The notes under the pieces were generated by a model. That model did no database searches. It was not told where the DNA came from and worked only from the letters and a program-made list of their open reading frames with translations. The position numbers were made by a program, and so were the translations under genes. From assembly GCA_024134725.1 (NCBI GenBank), contig CP099863.1, positions 1,607,501-1,671,500 on the forward strand: DNA of 64,000 nt. Direction: 5' to 3'. Positions 1-8,305 of this stretch are shown piece after piece (position 1 is the stretch's first letter; the number at the start of each line of letters is the position of its first letter). The DNA is from Bacillus sp. 1780r2a1 (GTDB lineage Bacteria; Bacillota; Bacilli; Bacillales; Bacillaceae_H).

Positions 1-632
1 TTGGTCTTCTCTTAATTTTAGTTTCGATGATGGTTATTTTGTCATCCATGATGATTTTACCATTATACTTGCAAACATCACTAGCTCTATCAACATTTGC
101 AGCCGGATTGATGCTTCTTCCAGGAGGAATTGTGAACGGACTTCTTTCACCTGTAATGGGTGGGCTATTCGACCGTTTTGGCCCTAAGTGGTTAGTTATT
201 CCTGGTCTTATCATTGTAGTAGCGACAATGTTTGGCTTTTCAACGATTTCACTTGAAACGTCAACATCGCTTATTGTTGCTTTGCATATTGCTCTTATGA
301 TTGGCGTTTCCATGATTATGATGCCGGCTCAAACAAATGGTTTAAACGAGCTGCCACCAGAGCTTTACCCACACGGTACAGCAATTATGAATACGCTGCA
401 GCAAGTAGCCGGTGCAGTAGGAACAGCGGTTGCAATTTCAATTTTATCGTCAGGTTCCAGAAGCTTTATGGAATCTGTATCAGACCCAACCGATCCATTA
501 AATGTAGTGCTTGCGTTTACCAAGGGTGTTCAAAATGCCTTTATCTTTGGTGCAATCGTGGCTGTTGTTGGTTTGATTATTTCGTTCTTTATTAAGCGAA
601 TTATTGTAGATAACCAAGAGCAAGCACATTAA
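1..632 (+). CDS. MFS drug exporter (DHA2/EmrB-LmrB type), C-terminal part
   Basis: The reading frame is open from the left edge, so the N-terminal half lies outside the window. The visible ~209 residues hold about five hydrophobic segments. They include a GG-L-PV-GG-LFDRFG loop between helices that is typical of 14-helix DHA2 multidrug exporters, and a terminal helix ending in a basic tail (SFFIKRIIVDNQEQAH). The family expels drugs or antiseptics using the proton gradient. A hairpin terminator follows at once, so this gene is not co-transcribed with the metallophore operon. The substrate cannot be told from this fragment. Confidence 0.85.
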   Translation, partial: GLLLILVSMMVILSSMMILPLYLQTSLALSTFAAGLMLLPGGIVNGLLSPVMGGLFDRFGPKWLVIPGLIIVVATMFGFSTISLETSTSLIVALHIALMIGVSMIMMPAQTNGLNELPPELYPHGTAIMNTLQQVAGAVGTAVAISILSSGSRSFMESVSDPTDPLNVVLAFTKGVQNAFIFGAIVAVVGLIISFFIKRIIVDNQEQAH

Positions 633-642
633 GATAACGAAA

Positions 643-675
643 AGAGTGGTTCTAGATTGAACTGCTCTTTTTTTA
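643..675 (+). terminator. Rho-independent terminator after the MFS exporter
   Basis: An 11-bp stem (AAGAGTGGTTC with GAACTGCTCTT, allowing G-U pairs) is followed by a run of T. Confidence 0.75.
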
Positions 676-694
676 TTTTTATAAAAGTAAAAAA

Positions 695-829
695 ATGATT
701 AAAATTCAAGTATATATAAAGAGGAAGTTGCGTGTACAAAAAGACAATGAGTATGGAGTTGGAAAGTTTGAGCAGGTGTACAATCAACTAGGCTTAAAAG
801 ATTTAAAATCAGGAGAATTTAAGGAGTAA
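695..829 (+). CDS. Possible 44-residue peptide or gene remnant
   Basis: ATG to TAA encodes 44 residues: a basic start (MIKIQVYIKRKLRVQ) and the ending GLKDLKSGEFKE. No good ribosome binding site precedes the ATG. A perfect hairpin terminator follows six bases after the stop, which is the best argument that something here is or was transcribed. I do not recognise the product; it could be the 3' end of a decayed gene. Confidence 0.2.
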   Translation: MIKIQVYIKRKLRVQKDNEYGVGKFEQVYNQLGLKDLKSGEFKE

Positions 830-834
830 AGCGG

Positions 835-870
835 AAAGGAAGCTAGGTTTAATGACCTAGCTTCCTTTAT
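835..870 (+). terminator. Strong hairpin terminator
   Basis: Perfect 14-bp inverted repeat (AAAGGAAGCTAGGT / ACCTAGCTTCCTTT) with a six-base loop. It insulates the cnt promoter from upstream transcription. Confidence 0.75.
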
Positions 871-901
871 TTATGAAAAGAAAATGAAATTTTATACACT
901 G

Positions 902-930
902 TTGACACTATTTAGAAAGCGAGTTATAAT
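902..930 (+). promoter_or_regulatory. Consensus SigA promoter of the cnt operon
   Basis: TTGACA at 902-907, a 17-bp spacer and TATAAT at 925-930. Both hexamers match the consensus exactly. The predicted start of transcription is near 937, leaving a ~60-nt leader before cntK. So strong a promoter implies tight repression, consistent with the operator that overlaps the start site. Confidence 0.85.
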
Positions 931-940
931 CCTTGTTATT

Positions 941-965
941 GAAAATAGTAATCATTCCTATTTTC
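941..965 (+). promoter_or_regulatory. Zur-like operator of the cnt operon
   Basis: A 12-1-12 inverted repeat (GAAAATAGTAAT, C, ATTCCTATTTTC) with 11 of 12 pairs matching. Its core, TAGTAATCATTCCTA at 946-960, fits the Bacillus Zur box TCGTAATnATTACGA in 11 of 14 informative positions. The fit is poorer to Fur (about 9 of 14). It lies just downstream of the -10 hexamer, where a bound repressor would block initiation. S. aureus cnt is repressed by Zur and Fur, so zinc control here is a reasonable inference. A Fur contribution is not excluded. Confidence 0.65.
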
Positions 966-999
966 TTGTGAGTATAAAAATGATATAGAGGTAGATGTG

Positions 1000-1836
1000 A
1001 TGAAGCAAGAGGTAGAGTTTATTAAATTAAGTCCTACACAAAACATGACAATCTTAGTTAAGAGTCATCATTTCAATGGAGACTATCAACAAATAGCTTT
1101 AAAGATGATGGCGTACGATCATGTGTATGCAGAGCAAGTAGGTTTTATTAAAGAACCCAAAGATGGAAATGCAGATGGGCACCTTCAAATGGCTGGAAAT
1201 GAATTTTGCGGAAACGCTTGTATGTCTTTAGCTGCATTTATTACTCATCAAAGAGGCATTGAGGAAAATGGGATATCACATTTATCGATTGAAGCTTCAG
1301 GAGCTGAGGAGTTGATTGCCTGTCAGGTGCGAAAAGTAGAAGATGACTATAAATGTCGCATTGCGATGCCGCTACCTAAACGAATTGAACCCAGAGTTAT
1401 AGAGTACGAGAATACATATGTTCATGCTTACTCAGTTGAGTACGAGGATTTTCTACACATTGTGCTTGAAGTAGACGAAGTTGATGAAGAGATGAAAACA
1501 GCAGCAGAAGTACTTGCACGCTCCCTAGAAGAAAGTTTCCCTGAAACTACGCTAATTGGGGTGTTACTATACGAAAAAGTCAGATCTTACTTAGCCCCAC
1601 TCATCTATATTCCTAAGCTAAACAGCATGGTATGGGAAAGGGGATGCGGATCTGGAACAGCTTCAATAGGTGCGTATCTTGCATTTTTATCAAAACAAAA
1701 GATTAGTGCAGAGATTAAGCAGCCTGGCGGTGGTATTCGTGTATTTGGAAAGTATGAAAATGGATTTGTGAGCCATGTGCAAATTGAAGGCACAGTTCGC
1801 ATTGTTGCTCAAGGAAAGGCATTTGTTACTGTATAA
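1000..1836 (+). CDS. cntK: CntK, histidine racemase of opine metallophore synthesis
   Basis: Cofactor-independent racemase of the diaminopimelate epimerase fold that turns L-histidine into D-histidine, the first step of staphylopine-type synthesis. The two catalytic cysteines expected for this fold are present: Cys70 in AGNEFCGNACM and Cys216 in ERGCGSGTAS. The length is 278 residues. I choose ATG 1000 because AGAGG at 987-991 sits 8 nt upstream; a GTG at 997 is the alternative. DapF itself is unlikely, because the next genes are cntL and cntM and nothing for lysine synthesis is nearby. Presence of cntK predicts a D-His-containing product, unlike pseudopaline, whose producer lacks it. Confidence 0.9.
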   Translation: MKQEVEFIKLSPTQNMTILVKSHHFNGDYQQIALKMMAYDHVYAEQVGFIKEPKDGNADGHLQMAGNEFCGNACMSLAAFITHQRGIEENGISHLSIEASGAEELIACQVRKVEDDYKCRIAMPLPKRIEPRVIEYENTYVHAYSVEYEDFLHIVLEVDEVDEEMKTAAEVLARSLEESFPETTLIGVLLYEKVRSYLAPLIYIPKLNSMVWERGCGSGTASIGAYLAFLSKQKISAEIKQPGGGIRVFGKYENGFVSHVQIEGTVRIVAQGKAFVTV

Positions 1837-1859
1837 AACGTAAGATTGGAGATGATTGT

Positions 1860-2675
1860 GTGGAAGAACTATTAAAGTTTAAACATAAGCTACTGGACTT
1901 TTCAGGTAAGTTTAATTATTGGGCTTCACAATACGACAGTACCGATCAGCATTGTGAAGAGCTAGAGAAATTAATTAACGAATATACAGCATTTATTATT
2001 GATGAATCTAACAGAGAGAAGTGGTTCTTACTTCAGGTAGAAGACATCAATGAGGAACTACTTACAGAACTACAGCAGATTTCGGCTCGTTGCGTAGCGA
2101 TTATGGAAAAGTATCGCGCTCTTCAATTGCTTGGTGGACAATCAAACATTACTGATTATTTCAAAAATATCGAGTCTTGTATTGAAGAAGAGTTTGGTAA
2201 TTTCCAAGTGAAACCCACTTCTAAAGTTCTATTAGTTGGCTCTGGAGCTTTTCCGATGACGCCACTATTGATTGCAAAAAAAACAGGAGCAGAGGTTATT
2301 GGTATTGATATTGACGACGAAGCCATCGAGCTAGGTGGAGAAGTATTACGCATACTAGGTGACGGACTGAATGTGCGAGTTCAAAATAGTCAACTGGACC
2401 AGTTAGAGTGCTTAAAAGATATTACCCACGTTATTTTCAGCTCTACTGTGAAGGAAAAATACGACTTATTAGATCAGCTATATAATCTAACGAGAGATGA
2501 AATAACGATTGCTATGAGATATGGTAACGACTTAAAATCACTGTTTAACTATCCACTTAAAGAAGTCAATAGCGAAAAGTGGATGCTCGTTGAACAGGTG
2601 TTGCGTCCGAATCAAGTTTTTGATATCGCGCTTTATCAAAAACAAAGAAAGGGTGAAGCAGTTGAAGTCGTTTAA
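1860..2675 (+). CDS. cntL: CntL, nicotianamine synthase-like aminobutyrate transferase
   Basis: Cytoplasmic enzyme that transfers one aminobutyrate unit from S-adenosylmethionine to the amino group of histidine, giving xNA. It has 271 residues. The Rossmann SAM-binding core is visible at about 120-160: KVLLVGSGAFPMTPLL, then VIGIDIDDEAIELG. The GTG start is set by GGAG at 1848-1851, 8 nt upstream. The order cntK-cntL-cntM and the short gaps make the assignment firm. The 3' end overlaps cntM by 14 nt, implying translational coupling. Plant and archaeal nicotianamine synthases add several aminobutyrate units; bacterial CntL adds one. Confidence 0.92.
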   Translation: MEELLKFKHKLLDFSGKFNYWASQYDSTDQHCEELEKLINEYTAFIIDESNREKWFLLQVEDINEELLTELQQISARCVAIMEKYRALQLLGGQSNITDYFKNIESCIEEEFGNFQVKPTSKVLLVGSGAFPMTPLLIAKKTGAEVIGIDIDDEAIELGGEVLRILGDGLNVRVQNSQLDQLECLKDITHVIFSSTVKEKYDLLDQLYNLTRDEITIAMRYGNDLKSLFNYPLKEVNSEKWMLVEQVLRPNQVFDIALYQKQRKGEAVEVV

Positions 2676-3969
2676 GAATGTTTTGGTGTTGGGAACTGGA
2701 CCAACCGCTTTACAGCTAGGATTAAACTTTAAGAAAGCTTTAAGCAGTAGAGTTGGTATTGCAGGAAGGACTTCTGTGCGTTCAGAAAAATTTTTTGCTT
2801 CCTTAGCTGAACACGGTCATCTCGTTCAGGTAGCTGTTCAAAATCGAAAGCATGAAAAGATGCAGGGGCAATTTATAGTTGATGATATATTTTTTCAGTA
2901 TGAAGAAGTGGTTGGAGAATGGGATACGCTTATTTTAGCCGTCACAACTGATGCATATCTAGACGTATTAACCTCGCTTCATAAAAATACGTTAAAAGAT
3001 GTGAAGGCCGTTATATTAATATCACCGACTCTTGGCTCAAATTACTTAGTACATCACTATATGAAACAGTTTAACCCTCAGGTTGAGGTCATTAGTTTTT
3101 CTACATACTTTGGAGATACACGTTGGTTAAGCTCTTATCCTTCAAATCAAGTGTTAACAACGGCTGTAAAAAAGAAGATTTACTTAGGCTCTACGAACTC
3201 TTCGTCTGAAGCGGTTGAAAAGCTTGTTAATCTGTACAAACAGTTAAATTTAACAATTGAAGTAATGAAAACACCGATTGAAGCAGAGACGAGAAACATT
3301 TCTCTATACGTGCATCCTCCTTTGTTTATGAATGAATTTTCACTCAGCTATATTTTTAAAGAGGAAAAGCATCTGAAATACGTATATAAAATGTATCCAG
3401 AAGGGCCGATTACGCCTTCATTAATTAAGAATATGCTCAATCAATGGAAAGAAATTATGAGCATTATTTCAAGGCTTAACGTTAAACAATTGAATTTACT
3501 GAAATTTATGACGGAAGATAATTATCCTGTACGAAGAGAAAGTTTGTCTTTACACGATATCGAAAAGTTCAGTGAGTTAGAGAGTATTCACCAAGAATAT
3601 TTGCTGTATGTACGATATGCATCTTTACTCGTCGATCCATTCTCAGAGCCCGACCAACATGGGCGCTACTTCGACTTTTCAGCAGTTCCGCTTCAAACCG
3701 TATTTGTGAATAAAGAACAAAAGTTTGATATTCCACGAATGCCTAAAGAGGATTATTATCGGCTGAAAATGATTCAAGCAATCGCTAGATACGTAGAGTG
3801 TGATTGTCCAACTATTGATCAGTTTTTAACAGCGTATAAAGAGAAAGTAAGGGCATTCTCAGAAGCTTATGAAGATGTAAAGCTTTCAGCCGCATTTTCA
3901 AATTTAGCATTTGAAGATGATATAAGCATGATTTATCAAGCTCTTGATAAACAAATAGTAAAACAATAG
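2662..3969 (+). CDS. cntM: CntM, opine (staphylopine) dehydrogenase
   Basis: NAD(P)H-dependent opine dehydrogenase that reductively joins the CntL product to an alpha-keto acid. It has 435 residues, close to the S. aureus enzyme. The N-terminal nucleotide fold shows LVLGTGPTALQLG. Arg36 in IAGRTS corresponds to Arg33 of S. aureus CntM, the NADPH-preferring residue. Asp152 in STYFGDTRW corresponds to Asp150, which selects pyruvate over 2-oxoglutarate. Other family landmarks are SLYVHPPLFMN and YPEGPIT. I prefer TTG 2662, with AAAGGG 8 nt upstream; a GTG at 2653 sits inside that binding site. With cntK present, the predicted product is staphylopine. Confidence 0.92.
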   Translation: MKSFKNVLVLGTGPTALQLGLNFKKALSSRVGIAGRTSVRSEKFFASLAEHGHLVQVAVQNRKHEKMQGQFIVDDIFFQYEEVVGEWDTLILAVTTDAYLDVLTSLHKNTLKDVKAVILISPTLGSNYLVHHYMKQFNPQVEVISFSTYFGDTRWLSSYPSNQVLTTAVKKKIYLGSTNSSSEAVEKLVNLYKQLNLTIEVMKTPIEAETRNISLYVHPPLFMNEFSLSYIFKEEKHLKYVYKMYPEGPITPSLIKNMLNQWKEIMSIISRLNVKQLNLLKFMTEDNYPVRRESLSLHDIEKFSELESIHQEYLLYVRYASLLVDPFSEPDQHGRYFDFSAVPLQTVFVNKEQKFDIPRMPKEDYYRLKMIQAIARYVECDCPTIDQFLTAYKEKVRAFSEAYEDVKLSAAFSNLAFEDDISMIYQALDKQIVKQ

Positions 3970-3987
3970 AAAAATGGAGGAACAAAC

Positions 3988-5598
3988 GTGAAAAAAAGAA
4001 AATCATTTACACTAGCAGTGCTTACATGTGCAGCTTTACTTGCTACAAGTGCATGCAGTGACAACGAAAAAGCTAGTACAAGTGCAACAAATAAAAATGA
4101 AATTACCTATGCAACATCCAAGGACATTAACGATATGAATCCACACCTTTATCCAGGTGCAATGTCAGCACAAGGAATGGTGTATGAATCACTTGTAGAA
4201 AATACGGAAGAAGGAATTAAACCGCTTCTTGCAGAATCTTGGGAGGTTTCAAAAGACGGTAAAACCTACACATTCAAGCTTAGAGAGGGTGTAAAGTTCC
4301 ATGATGGAGCACCGTTTAATGCAGAAGCAGTTAAGAAAAATATTGATGCGGTGCAGCAAAATGCAGAAACACACTCATGGATTAAGCTATCTACTAAAAT
4401 CGTAAGCTGTAACGTGGTAGATGACTATACGATTGAACTTGTTTTATCAGAGCCATATTATCCGACATTAGTTGAATTATCTATGACGCGACCTTATGTT
4501 TTTATCTCACCGAATGATTTTAAAAATGATGGAACAAAAGATGGTGTAGATGGTTATCATGGAACGGGTCCATATGTTCTAAAAAAGCATAAGGTGGACA
4601 ACTACGCAACATTTGAAAGAAACGAAAGTTACTGGAATGGAAAGCCAGAAGTTAAGACAATTACTGCTAAAGTCCTTCCCCAAGGAGACACGACGTTTTT
4701 AGCATTGCAAAAAGGTGAAGTGAACTTTGTCTTTACGGATGACCGGGGTGCAGACAGCATTGATGTAAAAGCAATGCAACAGCTTGTTGATTCAGGTGAT
4801 TATCAGCTCGTTAGAAGTCAACAAATGAATACAAAAATGGTTGTAGCCAACAGCAGTAAATCAACTAGTCCAGTAAGTGAAACAGCAGTTCGTGAAGCAA
4901 TTTGGTATGCGATTGACCGTAAAACAATTAGCGAAACCATTTTTGAGGGTACAGAAACTCCAGCCAATACTTTGTTTTCTAAAAATGTTAATTATGCAGA
5001 TGTAGATCTTAAGAAGCGTGGCTACGATGTGAAAAAAGCTAAAGCACTTTTAAGTGAAGCAGGCTGGAAAGAAGATAAACAAACCGGTATTCGCACAAAA
5101 GATAACCAGCTGCTTTCAATGACGCTTTATTATGACAGCAACTCTGCGTCTCAAAAAACGCAGGCTGAGTTTATTCAAAATGCACTTAAAGAAATTGGAG
5201 TAGAAATTAAGTTGACGGGAGAAGAGTCAACGTCAATAGCAAACCGAAGAGCAGCAGGAGACTATGACTTACTATTTAACCAAACGTGGGGATTAGCTTA
5301 TGACCCTCAAAGTACTATTGCTGCGTTTACTTCAGATGCCTCTTATTTGCATACAACAAAGGGAATTGTTCACGCCGATGAGCTATACAAAAAAATTGAA
5401 CAAGTAATGACGTCAACTACTGAAGATGAGCGGAAGAAGCTATATGCTGATATTTTAACGATTGTGCATGATGAAGCGGTGTTTATTCCAATTACAAACG
5501 GAAACGTAACCGTAGTAGCTCCAGAAAATTTAAAAGGAATTTCGTTTAAACAAACTCAGTATGAACTACCGTTTGAACAGATGAAGTTTGAAAAGTAA
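3988..5598 (+). CDS. cntA: CntA, metallophore-binding lipoprotein (SBP family 5)
   Basis: Extracellular solute-binding protein of the oligopeptide/nickel family that would capture the metal-staphylopine complex for CntBCDF. A lipoprotein signal ends at Cys23 (LLATSAC). The family-5 features are in order: WEVSKDGKTYTFKLREGVKFHDGAPF near 90, YVLKKH near 195, and a C-terminal IPITNGN segment. It has 536 residues. It begins 18 nt after cntM behind GGAGG. A hairpin just after its stop could raise its level over that of the membrane genes. Oligopeptide binding is the generic alternative, but the position in a full cnt operon argues against it. Confidence 0.9.
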   Translation: MKKRKSFTLAVLTCAALLATSACSDNEKASTSATNKNEITYATSKDINDMNPHLYPGAMSAQGMVYESLVENTEEGIKPLLAESWEVSKDGKTYTFKLREGVKFHDGAPFNAEAVKKNIDAVQQNAETHSWIKLSTKIVSCNVVDDYTIELVLSEPYYPTLVELSMTRPYVFISPNDFKNDGTKDGVDGYHGTGPYVLKKHKVDNYATFERNESYWNGKPEVKTITAKVLPQGDTTFLALQKGEVNFVFTDDRGADSIDVKAMQQLVDSGDYQLVRSQQMNTKMVVANSSKSTSPVSETAVREAIWYAIDRKTISETIFEGTETPANTLFSKNVNYADVDLKKRGYDVKKAKALLSEAGWKEDKQTGIRTKDNQLLSMTLYYDSNSASQKTQAEFIQNALKEIGVEIKLTGEESTSIANRRAAGDYDLLFNQTWGLAYDPQSTIAAFTSDASYLHTTKGIVHADELYKKIEQVMTSTTEDERKKLYADILTIVHDEAVFIPITNGNVTVVAPENLKGISFKQTQYELPFEQMKFEK

Positions 5599-5622
5599 AA
5601 AGGGGAGATTTCCCCCTTTTTT
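5597..5622 (+). terminator. Internal attenuator between cntA and cntB
   Basis: AAAAAGGGG pairs with CCCCCTTTTT directly after the cntA stop and is followed by T residues. No promoter is evident before cntB, so this is probably a partial terminator that sets binding protein in excess over permease. Confidence 0.65.
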
Positions 5623-5654
5623 AGTGGTTGAAAATAAAGAAAGGAAGATAAAGC

Positions 5655-6587
5655 ATGGGTGTATATGTTGTAAAAAGGCTGCTGTTAATGATTCCGCTGC
5701 TGTTTATTATTTCGTTTCTAACATTTGTACTAATCAATTTATCTCCCGAAGATCCTGCTAAATTAGTTTTGCAAGCGCAAGATGTTCCAGTGATTACTGA
5801 TGAGCTTATCGCTCAAACAAGGCAAGAGCTAGGGCTTAATAATCCTTTTATCATTCAATACTTAAACTGGCTCGCTTCGTGTCTTCAATTGGATTTCGGA
5901 AATTCTTATGTTAAGGATGAAACTGTTTGGGTGCTCTTAGGGCCGGCTTTTTTTAATACGTTAAAATTAACGCTCGTTTCATCAGTAGTCATTATTAGTT
6001 CTTCCATCATTTTGGGCATTGTCTGTGCATTAACAGAAGGCAGATTACTGGATCGTTTTATTAGAGGGACATTCTTTTTCTTATCAGCACTTCCAGCATA
6101 TCTAATCGGCATAGTAATGGTTTGGTATTTTTCCGTTACGCTTGATTTGCTTCCAACAAGCGGACTTGAATCGTACAAAAGTTATATTTTGCCTGTTTCG
6201 GTAATTGCCTTTACTCATATCGGACTATACTTTCGCACTGTGCGTAGCGCTATGCTCGCAAACCTAAACGAAGATTATGTTTTGTACGCTAGAGCTTCGG
6301 GGTTATCTGAGAAAAAAATCATAGCCGCTGTCTTAAAAAATTCTCTTCAAGTATCCATCTCGATTTTTTGTATGTCCATTCCGCTTATCTTAGGTGGGAC
6401 GGTTGTTATTGAAAATGTGTTTGCATGGCCAGGGCTAGGTAGTTTAAGCATCAAGTCCATTTTAAGCAGGGACTTTCCTGTTATTCAAGCATACGTACTC
6501 ATTATCGCGGTGGCTTTTGTTGTGTTTAATACAATCTCAGACATTGTTAACACAGCGTTAAACCCGAAGCTAAGGATTGGTGAATAG
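5655..6587 (+). CDS. cntB: CntB, metallophore ABC transporter permease
   Basis: Inner-membrane permease of the dipeptide/nickel (DppB) family. It has 310 residues with about six transmembrane segments, an N-terminal amphipathic start (MGVYVVKRLLLMIPLLFIISF), and the ATPase-coupling loop at about 213-222 (YARASGLSEKK). It forms the channel with CntC and is driven by CntD and CntF. Its stop lies two bases before the cntC start. The family alone would allow peptide or nickel import; the operon assigns it to the metal-metallophore complex. Confidence 0.9.
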   Translation: MGVYVVKRLLLMIPLLFIISFLTFVLINLSPEDPAKLVLQAQDVPVITDELIAQTRQELGLNNPFIIQYLNWLASCLQLDFGNSYVKDETVWVLLGPAFFNTLKLTLVSSVVIISSSIILGIVCALTEGRLLDRFIRGTFFFLSALPAYLIGIVMVWYFSVTLDLLPTSGLESYKSYILPVSVIAFTHIGLYFRTVRSAMLANLNEDYVLYARASGLSEKKIIAAVLKNSLQVSISIFCMSIPLILGGTVVIENVFAWPGLGSLSIKSILSRDFPVIQAYVLIIAVAFVVFNTISDIVNTALNPKLRIGE

Positions 6588-6588
6588 G

Positions 6589-7485
6589 ATGCAACTATTA
6601 AAAGGCTTGGCAAAAGATAAGCTCGGACTCGCTTCACTTGTGATTATCGTCCTAACGTTGATTGTGGGGGTTTTTGCACCGGTCGTAGCGCCAAATGATC
6701 CCGTTAAAGTGAATATGGCTTTACGATATGCTGCACCTTCACTTGAATATTGGCTAGGTAATGATCACTTAGGGAGGTGCGTATTGTCCAGGCTTATTTA
6801 CGGTATTCGTCCTAGCATTATCTATGTGTTAATCGCGCTATCATTATCGGTTGTACTGGGGGGACTACTAGGATTCATTGCGGGATACTTTAAAGGTGTT
6901 ATCGACTCTATTATTATGCGAGTCTGTGATGCTATGCTTTCTTTTCCTGTGTACGTCATTACGCTTGCTGTTGTAGGTATTCTCGGGGTTGGCTTAGAAA
7001 ATATTTTAATTGCGTTTATTTTAATGAAGTGGGCTTGGTTTGCACGCGTAATCCGAGTTTCCGTGATGCAGTATAGTGATTTGGAATATGTAAAATTTGC
7101 GCGAGCGTCCGGATTCAATCATTTCACCATTATTTACCGTCATATGCTTCCAGTCACCTTTGCCGATATTGCGGTCATATCAAGTAGTTCAATTAGCTCT
7201 ACCATTTTGCAAATTTCAGGTCTTTCGTTTCTTGGATTAGGCATTCAAGCACCAAATCCAGAATGGGGTATGATGCTGAATGAAGCTAGAGATGTCATTT
7301 TCACAAAACCAGAACTATTACTGCCTCCGAGTCTAGCAATTATTACAGTGGTTCTAGCTTTTAACTTCTTAGCAGATGCGCTTCAAGTTGCGTTAAACCC
7401 GAAGCTTGCGAACTCAAAAGCTAGAATGCAAAAGGAAGCGCACATCGTAACATCACCGTTACATGAAAAGGAGGTTGCGAAATAA
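6589..7485 (+). CDS. cntC: CntC, metallophore ABC transporter permease
   Basis: DppC-type permease, 298 residues from ATG 6589. The family's N-terminal region runs from MQLLKGLAKDKLGLASLVII to NDHLGRCVLSRLIYG, followed by five to six membrane segments. The coupling loop is FARASGFNHFTIIYRHMLP. A GTG at 6580 is an alternative start, three bases from AAGGA. It pairs with CntB. The 3' end carries the ribosome binding site AGGAGG for cntD. Confidence 0.9.
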   Translation: MQLLKGLAKDKLGLASLVIIVLTLIVGVFAPVVAPNDPVKVNMALRYAAPSLEYWLGNDHLGRCVLSRLIYGIRPSIIYVLIALSLSVVLGGLLGFIAGYFKGVIDSIIMRVCDAMLSFPVYVITLAVVGILGVGLENILIAFILMKWAWFARVIRVSVMQYSDLEYVKFARASGFNHFTIIYRHMLPVTFADIAVISSSSISSTILQISGLSFLGLGIQAPNPEWGMMLNEARDVIFTKPELLLPPSLAIITVVLAFNFLADALQVALNPKLANSKARMQKEAHIVTSPLHEKEVAK

Positions 7486-7489
7486 CACC

Positions 7490-8305
7490 ATGAGTCTATT
7501 AATAGTAGAAACGCTGCAAGTAATTGATAATCAGACAAATACGTCCATCATTCATAATAGTTCATTTCAAGTCGATAAAGGCGAATGCTTAGCTCTAGTC
7601 GGAGAGAGCGGTAGTGGCAAGTCAATGACATGTAAGTCGATCATGCGTTTGCATAAGAAAGGAATTAGCCAATCTGGTCGCGTGTTATTAAAGGGAGAAG
7701 ATTTATTTCAGCTTTCTGAAAAACAAATGAGAAGTAAAAGAGGGAAAGAGCTTTGCATGGTCATGCAAAATGGCATGAGTGCTTTCAATCCTTCTAATCC
7801 TGTTGGAATGCATTTGATGGCTACCCTCAAGCAGCATACGGATTGGAGCTACCAGCACCTGGAGAGTAAGCTTATCGATGGAATGAAGCGTGTGCGTCTA
7901 CAAAGTCCAATGGATGTCATGAACAAATATCCACATGAACTTTCAGGAGGAATGCTTCAGCGATTGATGATTGTCCTAGCGTTACTGCTAGAACCAGATG
8001 TCTTAATTGCTGACGAGCCAACGACTGCATTAGATACTATTTCTCAGTTTGATGTAATCGAGCAGTTAATCAATTTACGAGAAAATATTGGGTCAGCCAT
8101 GATTTTTATTTCACATGATCTAGGAATTGTAAAGAAATTGGCAGATCAGGTACTTGTAATGAAGGATGGGGAAATCGTAGAAAGAGGGGCAACACAAAAT
8201 GTTTTTTTACAGCCTCAACATCCATATACGGAATATCTTATCTCAACAAAGCGTACGCTTAGTGAACATTTTCAGAAAATGGTAGGGGGGGCTGTCGATG
8301 CTTAA
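7490..8305 (+). CDS. cntD: CntD, metallophore ABC transporter ATPase
   Basis: ATP-binding subunit of the OppD type, 271 residues. Walker A is GESGSGKS (38-45), the signature is LSGGMLQR, Walker B is VLIADEP, and the switch histidine lies in ISHDLG. The C-terminal HPYTEYLI is the OppD/F tail. ATG 7490 is used although AGGAGG (7469-7474) lies 15 nt away; no better start exists in frame. It overlaps cntF by 8 nt. Confidence 0.9.
   Translation: MSLLIVETLQVIDNQTNTSIIHNSSFQVDKGECLALVGESGSGKSMTCKSIMRLHKKGISQSGRVLLKGEDLFQLSEKQMRSKRGKELCMVMQNGMSAFNPSNPVGMHLMATLKQHTDWSYQHLESKLIDGMKRVRLQSPMDVMNKYPHELSGGMLQRLMIVLALLLEPDVLIADEPTTALDTISQFDVIEQLINLRENIGSAMIFISHDLGIVKKLADQVLVMKDGEIVERGATQNVFLQPQHPYTEYLISTKRTLSEHFQKMVGGAVDA

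Noticed and set aside
997..1836. Diaminopimelate epimerase for lysine synthesis
   Set aside because: The gene is the first of a complete cnt operon; context favours histidine racemase CntK.
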